Source: a bacterium (GTDB taxonomy: Bacteria; Chloroflexota; Dormibacteria; UBA8260; Bog-877). Taken from it: a stretch of DNA of 5,165 bases. Shown in pieces: positions 1 to 5,165 of the stretch. The stretch covers positions 1 through 5,165 of the forward strand of contig JAJYWM010000268.1 in the NCBI GenBank assembly GCA_021791455.1. Direction: 5' to 3'. The notes under the pieces are model-generated. The model was given only the letters and a program-made list of their open reading frames with translations, did not search any database and was not told the DNA's origin. The stretch's first letter is position 1. Every line of letters starts with the position of its first letter. The translations under genes and the position numbers were made by a program.

Positions 1-270
1 GTTTGGTATAGCACTGAGCCGTGCCCATGGGCTGTGGGAGGGTTTTCACCGCCGATCAGAATCTCGCCGGTCGGCCAGACGCGCTTCAGACCGCTGGCGG
101 AGGCGAGGTCTTCGTCGACGAGGCAAATGGGAAGCTGGGCTGGAGCCTCCAGGTGGACACGGCGCTCCTGGTCGCCAGGGAAGGCGGCCAGGGGCGGCGA
201 CGTCGCCCAAGCACGATGGGTCCGCCAGGCCAATGGAGACCACGCGGTCCTAGACCGCATTGAGCTGGCG

Positions 271-313
271 TGACCGAGGGCACTGGGTCGGCCCGTCCTC
301 GGCCCTCGGCTCA
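271..313. repeat. GC-rich inverted repeat (hairpin, terminator-like without T-tract)
   Basis: CCGAGGGC (274-281) is matched exactly by its reverse complement GCCCTCGG (302-309). A further three pairs, TGA (271-273) with TCA (311-313), form if C310 is bulged. The intervening 20 bases are GC-rich. No T run follows on either side, so it is not a canonical intrinsic terminator. It could still stop or stabilise a transcript between the left-edge region and the promoter downstream. Confidence 0.45.
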
Positions 314-401
314 GTAAGACCGCGCCGTTAGGAACCGGTGCCGTCGGCCTCATCGCCGAGACGTGAGGCAGCTGGTGTGGTGTCTGTGTCCGACGGGCTG
401 A

Positions 402-430
402 CGACTCGGTTACAACTGGTATCCGAATCG
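402..430. promoter_or_regulatory. Imperfect dyad, candidate operator or activator site
   Basis: CGACTCGGTTAC (402-413) and GTATCCGAATCG (419-430) are inverted copies matching at 10 of 12 positions around a 5-base centre (AACTG). The dyad ends 10 bases before a candidate -35 box, and its centre (416) lies about 60 bases upstream of the inferred transcription start. Many activators that contact the RNA polymerase alpha subunit bind near there. It could also form an RNA hairpin if transcribed from further upstream. The symmetry is visible in the sequence; the regulatory role is inferred. Confidence 0.4.
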
Positions 431-440
431 GTAAGGATCG

Positions 441-469
441 TTGTCTGGGCGGCCGTCCTCTGATATCTT
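441..469 (+). promoter_or_regulatory. Candidate sigma70-type promoter for the 568-3320 transcription unit
   Basis: TTGTCT (441-446, four of six matches to TTGACA) and TATCTT (464-469, four of six matches to TATAAT, and fitting TANNNT) are separated by exactly 17 bases. An extended -10 TG lies at 461-462, one base before the -10 box. Transcription would start near A476, giving a leader of about 92 bases before the ATG at 568. It is the best-scoring promoter-like arrangement I found upstream of the Cys/His-protein and fbiC pair. Confidence 0.45.
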
Positions 470-551
470 CCCTGCAAGCCTTGACATTCGGCCAAGCAGG
501 TTGCACAAGGACCAGGCCCGGCAGACGTCGAGGCTCAGCGAGTCACCCATT

Positions 552-557
552 AGGGAG
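552..557 (+). promoter_or_regulatory. Ribosome binding site that fixes the start at 568
   Basis: AGGGAG lies 10 bases before the ATG at 568. It favours this start over the in-frame TTG at 481, whose extra 29 residues look like translated leader (arginine- and serine-rich, no structure) and which has no purine-rich site in front of it. Confidence 0.55.
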
Positions 558-567
558 CCCTCCTACC

Positions 568-1287
568 ATGGCCAGAAAGCCAGCTTCCGAACCAGCCACT
601 CCAGCGGTCCGATACGGCGAGGCCGAGGGCGGCGGTTGCGACCATCCCGGATGTGGAAACACCGAAGCCTTTCGTTGCCTTTATCGAGATCGTCGAGCCA
701 TCGATTGTGCCTGGGTCGCCTGCCGTGACCATCTCCAAGTGGTAGACGGGCGAGCCTACTGCATGCGGCATTCAAGCATCGTCGAGGTGCTCATCATGGC
801 CCGCCGCCAGGGAACGGAGCTGCTGCCCCCGGACCTGGATGACCGCTGCGCCTCCCTGGTGCGGGCGGTGGCCAATGATCTCAACGATCCAGTAGTGGAG
901 CGGCTGGTGCGCTGGGGCGACGCCAACACCACCATCATCAACGATCCCTCCATCCGTTTCACGAGGGCGGACCGGGTCCATCACGACCCGGGTCACTGGG
1001 AGAGGGTGTGGGGTCTGGCCACCAAGACGGGAATACTCCTGCGCGTGGGTCTGCGGGTGGAGGAGAGTCGGCCCGAGACAGTGATCCTGACAGGAGGTGT
1101 CACACACCTCGCGGCTACCATCCCGCCGTGGGTGCAGCGCCACCTCGCGGGGGACCCGGCACAGGGCTCGCAGACCGAGCTGGTGGAGCGGCTGGCGTTC
1201 CAACAGCAACTGCTCCAAGCCCTTGACGAGCATGTCGAGAAGTACGGCATCACCTTCCCGCACCAGGTGATGCGCGCTCCCGCCTGA
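568..1287 (+). CDS. Uncharacterised protein with N-terminal Cys/His (probable zinc-binding) cluster
   Basis: I do not recognise this 239-residue protein. Residues 24-68 carry nine potential metal ligands: C24, H26, C29, C37, C47, C52, H55, C65 and H68. The run C47-x4-C52-x2-H55-x9-C65-x2-H68 resembles a treble-clef or zinc-ribbon arrangement, and two zinc ions could be bound. Residues 75-125 look helical. Residues 140-190 are strand-rich (GILLRVGLRV, ETVILTGGVTHLAATIP), and 205-232 form a probable terminal helix (TELVERLAFQQQLLQALDEHV). There is no signal peptide or membrane segment, so it is probably cytoplasmic. The ATG at 568 is chosen because AGGGAG precedes it at a 10-base spacing. Its stop lies 35 bases before fbiC on the same strand, which suggests co-transcription and a possible link to FO/F420 metabolism. 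That link rests on position only; a nucleic-acid-binding or regulatory role is equally possible. Confidence 0.75.
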   Translation: MARKPASEPATPAVRYGEAEGGGCDHPGCGNTEAFRCLYRDRRAIDCAWVACRDHLQVVDGRAYCMRHSSIVEVLIMARRQGTELLPPDLDDRCASLVRAVANDLNDPVVERLVRWGDANTTIINDPSIRFTRADRVHHDPGHWERVWGLATKTGILLRVGLRVEESRPETVILTGGVTHLAATIPPWVQRHLAGDPAQGSQTELVERLAFQQQLLQALDEHVEKYGITFPHQVMRAPA

Positions 1288-1306
1288 GAAGGAGCCCCGC
1301 CTCTGC

Positions 1307-1321
1307 CCTCATAATTTGAGG
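1307..1321 (+). promoter_or_regulatory. Small hairpin directly before the fbiC start codon
   Basis: CCTCA (1307-1311) and TGAGG (1317-1321) form a perfect 5-bp stem with a 5-base AT-only loop, ending one base before the ATG at 1323. The only purine-rich site near this start, GAGG (1318-1321), lies in the 3' arm and is too close to the ATG for a normal ribosome site. GAAGGAG (1288-1294) sits right after the upstream stop but is 28 bases away, which is too far unless folding brings it nearer. Coupling to translation of the upstream gene is one explanation. Confidence 0.3.
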
Positions 1322-1322
1322 C

Positions 1323-3320
1323 ATGGCCTATGAAGCGATCATGCCGGTGGCGGCGGGCGTCGCAACCCGTCACAATCCCGAATACGACAACCGCTACCTG
1401 ACCTTCAGCCGAAGCTACACGATCGACGTCACCTACCGGTGCTTCCGGCGCTGCGGGTACTGCGAATACCGCCAGGACCGGGGGGGGCTGATCTCGTCCG
1501 ATGAGGTGGACAGCCAGCTGGACGAAGCCGTCTTGCTGCGGTCCCGCGAGATCCTGATCATGTCCGGGGAGCAGCCCTGGCGATTGCCGGACCTTCATCT
1601 GGAAGGTGAGGGGGAGTTCGTCGACCGGGTGGTGGAGATCTGTCGCAGGGCGATGGTCAAGGGCCTGCTGCCCCACACCAACGTGGGCCTTCTCACCCGT
1701 GAGAGCCTGGCCGCGCTGAAGCCGTGGAATGTCTCCATGGGACTCATGCTGGAGACCGCCACCGATCAGATAGCGGCTCACGCCATGGGCGGCGGCAAGC
1801 GCTTCCAAGAGCGCCTGAACCACCTGGAGCACGCGGGTGAGCTGGCGATTCCATTCACCACCGGCATCCTGGTTGGCATAGGCGAGGAAGAGGGCGATCG
1901 GCGCCGGGCCCTGGAGGCCATCGCCGAGAGCCACCTGCGTCACCACCACATCCAGGAGGTGATTGTCCAGAACTTCGTGCCCAAGCCGAACACCCCGATG
2001 GCGCAGGCGCCCGCGCCGACCGCTGCTGAATTCCTGGACGCGGTGCGGATGGCTCGTGAGATCCTGCCGCCCGACGTGGCGGTGCAGATCCCGCCCAATT
2101 TGAATTTCAGCCGCTGGCCGGAGCTGGTCCTGGCCGGCGCCACCGATCTCGGCGGGATCTCGGCGGACGGCGACTCGGTAAGTCCTGACCAGCCTTGGCC
2201 CAAGGAGTCCGATCTCGCCGCCAAGGCGCGGTCGCTCGGCTACCGGCTCCAGGAGCGGCTGCCGGTCTACCAGGAGACCCTCGGGGATCTGCGCCAGGCG
2301 GCTGACAGCCTGCGCCAGGCCCTGGTCGGGAATGAGGTGACCTACGTCATCAACCGCAACGTGAACATCAGCAACGTCTGCGTCGGCAGCTGCAAGTTCT
2401 GCGGCTTCCGGCGGGGATCGTTGAACGTGAAGGGCGCCTACTTCCATGACCACGACACGATCTTCGCCAAACTCGAGGACGCGGTCGAGCGCGGCGCGAC
2501 CGAGATCTGCATGCAGTCGGGGTTGACCCCCGAGCTGAATCTGGAGTTCTACGACGCCCTGTTCCGCGAGATCAAGGAGCGCTGGCCCACTCTGCACCTC
2601 CACGCCCTCTCTCCCGAGGAGGTGCGCTACATCTCTCAAATCTCGGGCCGCTCGGTGGAGGATGTTATCCGCCAGCTGCAGGATGCTGGGCTTGGCACTA
2701 TGCCCGGAACCGCAGCTGAGATCCTCGTGGAGGAGGTGCGCCGGATACTCTGCCCCGAGAAGCTCACCACCGAGGAGTGGGTGGACGTGATGAGGACCGC
2801 TCACCGGGTGGGCCTGCGGACGACCGCGACCATCATGTATGGGCACATCGAGAGCCCCTGGCACCGGTTGCGTCACCTTGAGGTGATCCGGAACCTCCAG
2901 CGTGAGACCGGCGGCTTCACCGAGTTCGTGCTGCTGCCCTTCCAGGTTGAGCACAACACCCTGGGCAAGTTCTTCGGCATCCACAGGCCTCTGACCCTGG
3001 AGGACTCGCTGCGGTTCACCGCCTACTGCAGGCTCTACTTCGGGGCGGACATTCCCAATATCCAGACCAGCTGGGTCAAGCTGGGACCTGAAGGAGTCGC
3101 GGAGTCACTCAACTGGGGCGCCAACGACTTCGGAGGCACCCTGATGGAGGAGTCGATCACCCGAATGAGTGGCGCCAATCACGGTCAGAACCTGGACCCA
3201 GGTGAGATCGAAGCAGCGATCCGTTCGGTGGGAAGGCCGCCCCGGGAGCGGGACACCCTGTACCGTCCCGTCAGCTCTAGGCCGAGGGACCTTGTGGGTA
3301 GCGAGGCTGCGCTCGCCTGA
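1323..3320 (+). CDS. fbiC: FO synthase, CofG-CofH fusion (7,8-didemethyl-8-hydroxy-5-deazariboflavin synthase)
   Basis: Two fused radical-SAM domains convert tyrosine and 5-amino-6-ribitylamino-uracil to FO, the deazaflavin core of coenzyme F420, in the cytoplasm. The CofG-like half (about 1-318) has the [4Fe-4S] motif C40-x3-C44-x2-C47, GEQP (82-85) for SAM binding, the segment MGLMLET and the late motif DLGGIS...PWP (275-293). The CofH-like half (about 325-665) has C353-x3-C357-x2-C360, then GANDFGGT (599-606) and the usual RxTLY-like end (RERDTLY). At 665 residues it is short for the fusion; the mycobacterial protein is about 850. The saving is mainly at the N-terminus and the linker, and both iron-sulfur motifs are intact. 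The ATG at 1323 is the first in-frame start after a stop at 1317; ATG 1341 is an alternative. No good ribosome site is present. An uninterrupted run of eight G (1480-1487) follows the first cluster motif. The last 14 residues lie in the overlap with the convergent gene. Confidence 0.95.
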   Translation: MAYEAIMPVAAGVATRHNPEYDNRYLTFSRSYTIDVTYRCFRRCGYCEYRQDRGGLISSDEVDSQLDEAVLLRSREILIMSGEQPWRLPDLHLEGEGEFVDRVVEICRRAMVKGLLPHTNVGLLTRESLAALKPWNVSMGLMLETATDQIAAHAMGGGKRFQERLNHLEHAGELAIPFTTGILVGIGEEEGDRRRALEAIAESHLRHHHIQEVIVQNFVPKPNTPMAQAPAPTAAEFLDAVRMAREILPPDVAVQIPPNLNFSRWPELVLAGATDLGGISADGDSVSPDQPWPKESDLAAKARSLGYRLQERLPVYQETLGDLRQAADSLRQALVGNEVTYVINRNVNISNVCVGSCKFCGFRRGSLNVKGAYFHDHDTIFAKLEDAVERGATEICMQSGLTPELNLEFYDALFREIKERWPTLHLHALSPEEVRYISQISGRSVEDVIRQLQDAGLGTMPGTAAEILVEEVRRILCPEKLTTEEWVDVMRTAHRVGLRTTATIMYGHIESPWHRLRHLEVIRNLQRETGGFTEFVLLPFQVEHNTLGKFFGIHRPLTLEDSLRFTAYCRLYFGADIPNIQTSWVKLGPEGVAESLNWGANDFGGTLMEESITRMSGANHGQNLDPGEIEAAIRSVGRPPRERDTLYRPVSSRPRDLVGSEAALA

Positions 3321-3771
3321 GGGGACCTTGGATCCGCTGACCCACGATCAGTCCGCCTAGCAGGCACATGGCCTCCAGGCTCGCACTCAGGAACTCGATA
3401 TTGCCCTGGGGAGGGATCAGGACGATCGCCACGACTAGGGGAAATAGGATCCAGCGCCACGGGTACCGGCTCGCCGCCATGCGGCTTGCATAGAAGTTCC
3501 CAAAGCCAAGGCCGAGCAGGACGCAAACCACACTGAGGGTCGTGTACCCGACCAGAAACTGGAGGGGGCGCGGCGCCTCCAGACCGACCAGCCCCCGGAT
3601 GGACAGTGGCGGCAGATAGTCGGTGGAGTAGTAGGTGAGCACCACCCAGGCCATGCCGTGCAGACAGAAGGTGGAGATCTGGATACCCCGACGGCGGCGT
3701 GCGGCCTTGGCCGCCAACTCCTCAGACGTGGGGGCCGTCGTTCCATCCTGCTGTTCGCCGGTCGTGCTCAC
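3277..3771 (-). CDS. Small uncharacterised membrane protein with four predicted helices
   Basis: I do not recognise this 164-residue protein. A polar N-terminus (1-28) ends in AAKAARRRR, a basic patch that favours a cytoplasmic N-terminus. Hydrophobic stretches follow at about 30-48, 70-91, 107-121 and 128-145, and the chain ends in a short basic tail (RIQGPLRRAQPRYPQ). This fits a four-helix inner-membrane protein with both ends in the cytoplasm. No catalytic motif is visible; the polar residues in or next to the helices (H38, Q122, N124, E126, E133) are the only obvious candidates for function. The start is GTG at 3771: an in-frame stop lies upstream at 3834-3832 with no ATG, GTG or TTG in between, and there is no Shine-Dalgarno sequence. 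It is divergent from recJ and converges on fbiC with a 44-base overlap of the coding ends. Its function cannot be inferred from these neighbours. Confidence 0.75.
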   Translation of the reverse strand: MSTTGEQQDGTTAPTSEELAAKAARRRRGIQISTFCLHGMAWVVLTYYSTDYLPPLSIRGLVGLEAPRPLQFLVGYTTLSVVCVLLGLGFGNFYASRMAASRYPWRWILFPLVVAIVLIPPQGNIEFLSASLEAMCLLGGLIVGQRIQGPLRRAQPRYPQGPSA

Positions 3772-3872
3772 CAGGACAAGTTTGACGACCTCGGCCAGGT
3801 CGGTGGCTGCTCTAGACTGGTCTGATCTTGCCTAGATCGACCGCAACCATCCCCGATCGCGACCTCACCTGA
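3772..3872. promoter_or_regulatory. Divergent intergenic spacer between the membrane-protein gene and recJ
   Basis: This 101-base spacer must carry the start signals of both divergent genes unless either is read from further away. CTAGA occurs twice exactly 20 bases apart (3812-3816 and 3832-3836), the first within the palindrome TCTAGA. TAGACT (3813-3818) fits the TANNNT -10 form for recJ, but the nearest -35-like box, TTGACG (3782-3787), is 25 bases away, too far for a standard promoter. GATCT (3824-3828) and AGATC (3834-3838) form a 5-bp inverted repeat. Neither gene has a Shine-Dalgarno sequence, so leaderless or atypical initiation is possible. Confidence 0.35.
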
Positions 3873-5165
3873 GTGCGGAGGGCCCGTCGCCGATGGGATC
3901 TGCCCGACACCCTATCCGGTGCGGGGTCGATCCTGGAGAGGGTGCTCGCCGCCAGGGGTCTCGTCAGCCCGGACGTGCTCAACGGCACGGGCCACGACCA
4001 TGATCCCTTCCTGCTGACAGACATGGACCGGGCGGTCTCTCTGGTCGAGGCGGCGGTAAGGGAGCGGGCGCCGATCGCGATTTACGGTGACTACGATGCC
4101 GACGGTGTCACCGCCTCGGCGCTGCTCGTCAGAGTGCTGCGAGCCGGTGGGATGGACCCGATCGCCTACATTCCCAATCGCGAGAGCGAGGGGTACGGTC
4201 TCAATGCCCAGGCGTTGGAGGACCTTGCCAGCCGGGGCGCCCGCCTGGTCATCACAGTCGACTGCGGAACGACCGGCATCGAGGTGGTCGAGGGGCGTCC
4301 GCCCGGAATGCGTCTTTTGATAACGGATCATCACCTCCCGCGGATGGACCCGGCGACAGGGGGGGCGCTCCTGGCGCCCGCGGACGCTCTGGTGAACCCT
4401 CAGCGGCCGGGGAACCGGTATCCGTTTGCGGGACTGGCCGGGGTGGGAGTCGCCTACAAGCTGGCCCAGGCTCTGGAGCTCCGGGGCCTGATCCCATCCG
4501 GGTCGGCCGCCCGGCAGCTCCCGCTGGCCGCCCTCGGCACGGTGGCGGACATGATGCCGTTGCTGGACGAGAACAGGTTCATGGTTCGGCATGGCCTTCA
4601 AGCCTGGGTCGACTCCGCCCCCCTCGGGCTGCTGGCACTTGCCAGGGCGGCCGGGATGGAGGGAACTCCCAGCAGTTCCGATCTCGCATTCTCCATCGGC
4701 CCCCGGATCAACGCCGCCGGGCGGATGGAGGACGCCAGCCTGGCGCTGCAGTGTCTTCTGGAGGACTCACCAGATGAAGCTTCGAGGTCGGCCATGGCTC
4801 TGGAGCAGATGAACAGGGACCGACGCGCTGCCCTGGCCGAGGCGCTGGCCATAGCCCGTCCACTGGTCGCGGCGCTACCGGAAGAGGCGCCCTCGATCGT
4901 CATCGGGTCTCCCCACTTCGCCGCGGGGGTCGTCGGCTTGATCGCCGGGAGGCTCGCCGAGGAGTTCCAACGGCCCACCTTCGTCTACTCCATGTCCGGG
5001 GCGGAGTGGAAGGGCTCCGCCCGAGGAGTCGCCGACCTTAACGTGGTGGCCGTCCTTTCCGCATGCTCCGAGGGCCTGGTCCGCTTTGGCGGTCATCGTG
5101 GTGCCGGCGGATTCACCCTACCCGCGGGAGAGGCGCACGCCCTGAGATTTGCGGCCCTGGTCGAT
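3873..5165 (+). CDS. recJ: Single-stranded-DNA-specific 5'-3' exonuclease RecJ, cut by the right edge
   Basis: RecJ degrades single-stranded DNA 5' to 3' in recombinational, mismatch and base-excision repair. The 431 codons seen run open to the window end. All DHH-family motifs are present: GDYDADG (72-78), with metal ligands D75 and D77; VDCG (129-132), with D130; DHH (152-154); and GTVADMMPL, with D226. Next come GPRINAAGRM (276-285) and the DHHA1 motif GGHRGAGG (406-413), with H408. The N-terminus has the RecJ-like WDLPD, followed by PFLLTDMDRAV before the catalytic core. Full-length RecJ is usually about 550-580 residues, so the end of the OB-fold region and the C-terminus are missing here. 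GTG at 3873 is the first possible start, directly after an in-frame TGA at 3870-3872; no Shine-Dalgarno sequence precedes it. The product looks intact and active as far as it can be read. Confidence 0.95.
   Translation, partial: MRRARRRWDLPDTLSGAGSILERVLAARGLVSPDVLNGTGHDHDPFLLTDMDRAVSLVEAAVRERAPIAIYGDYDADGVTASALLVRVLRAGGMDPIAYIPNRESEGYGLNAQALEDLASRGARLVITVDCGTTGIEVVEGRPPGMRLLITDHHLPRMDPATGGALLAPADALVNPQRPGNRYPFAGLAGVGVAYKLAQALELRGLIPSGSAARQLPLAALGTVADMMPLLDENRFMVRHGLQAWVDSAPLGLLALARAAGMEGTPSSSDLAFSIGPRINAAGRMEDASLALQCLLEDSPDEASRSAMALEQMNRDRRAALAEALAIARPLVAALPEEAPSIVIGSPHFAAGVVGLIAGRLAEEFQRPTFVYSMSGAEWKGSARGVADLNVVAVLSACSEGLVRFGGHRGAGGFTLPAGEAHALRFAALVD

Larger units (their letters stand above)
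1..440. other. Stretch without a confident gene; possible gene fragment at the left edge
   Basis: No reading frame here has a convincing start, ribosome site and recognisable product. On the minus strand the codon phase ending at position 3 has no stop from 542 down to the left edge (about 180 codons), with an ATG at 260-258. Its last 50 or so codons look fairly protein-like (for example PICLVDEDLASASGLKRVWP, about 131-72), but the part above about 260 is rich in rare codons such as AGA, AGG, ATA and TTA and looks non-coding. Over about 21-176 the middle codon position in this phase is clearly less GC-rich than the other two. That fits coding, either on the minus strand or in the antisense plus-strand frame 21-263. 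Neither start has a Shine-Dalgarno sequence. It could be the start of a minus-strand gene running off the window, a decayed gene, or chance. Confidence 0.3.

Noticed and set aside
21..263. Plus-strand open frame of 80 codons
   Set aside because: No ribosome site, no recognisable family and an arginine- and proline-rich random-looking end. Its codon phase is the exact antisense of the minus-strand edge frame, so the coding signal cannot be assigned to it.
402..440. Possible tRNA or intrinsic terminator at the dyad
   Set aside because: No cloverleaf, T-loop GTTCGA-type motif or acceptor pairing could be found, and no T run follows the stem.
481..510. Perfect -35 hexamer TTGACA at 481-486
   Set aside because: No TATAAT-like or TANNNT box follows at 16-18 bases (the sequence there is GCACAAGG), so it is not supported as a promoter.
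481..567. TTG at 481 as the start of the Cys/His-cluster protein, adding 29 residues
   Set aside because: The added residues look like translated leader, no ribosome site precedes it, and the ATG at 568 has AGGGAG at a good spacing. The region also lies right at the inferred transcription start.
993..2984. 663-codon open frame on the minus strand across fbiC
   Set aside because: It is antisense to the conserved FbiC coding sequence, shows no recognisable motif and is a by-product of high GC.
3912..4601. 229-codon minus-strand open frame opposite recJ
   Set aside because: It lies fully antisense to the conserved catalytic core of RecJ, and its translation is low-complexity and arginine- and proline-rich.
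4598..4978. 126-codon minus-strand open frame rich in Ala and Ser
   Set aside because: It is antisense to conserved RecJ motifs, including the GPRINAAGRM region, and is a shadow of GC-rich codons.

Overview
The window is GC-rich DNA (about 65% G+C by eye) with tightly packed genes and two GTG starts. It looks like a chromosomal segment from a coenzyme-F420-producing bacterium. The single-chain CofG-CofH fusion (FbiC type) points to an actinobacterial lineage, possibly a deep-branching one because recJ is also present. Some Chloroflexota remain possible, and the taxonomic call is an inference. I see no mobile element, CRISPR array, tRNA or rRNA.

Layout. Bases 1-567 hold no confident gene. There is a minus-strand reading frame that runs off the left edge and may be a gene fragment or remnant, a GC-rich inverted repeat (271-313), and an imperfect 12-bp dyad (402-430). 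The dyad lies just upstream of a plausible sigma70-type promoter (441-469). Next come two plus-strand genes separated by 35 bases: a 239-residue protein of unrecognised family with an N-terminal Cys/His cluster (568-1287), and a compact FO synthase, FbiC (1323-3320). Their spacing suggests one transcription unit driven by the 441-469 promoter.

The 3' end of fbiC overlaps by 44 bases, tail to tail, the end of a minus-strand gene for a small protein with four predicted membrane segments (3277-3771). A 101-base divergent spacer (3772-3872) separates that gene from recJ, which starts at a GTG at 3873 and is cut by the right edge after 431 codons.

Functionally, FbiC makes FO, the deazaflavin chromophore of F420. 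The adjacent Cys/His-cluster protein is the main unknown and the best candidate for something undescribed, as a possible partner or regulator of FO/F420 metabolism. RecJ belongs to DNA repair and probably has no functional tie to FO synthesis. I found no clearly novel multi-gene system. The interest lies in the unknown fbiC neighbour, the short FbiC, and the regulatory architecture upstream.
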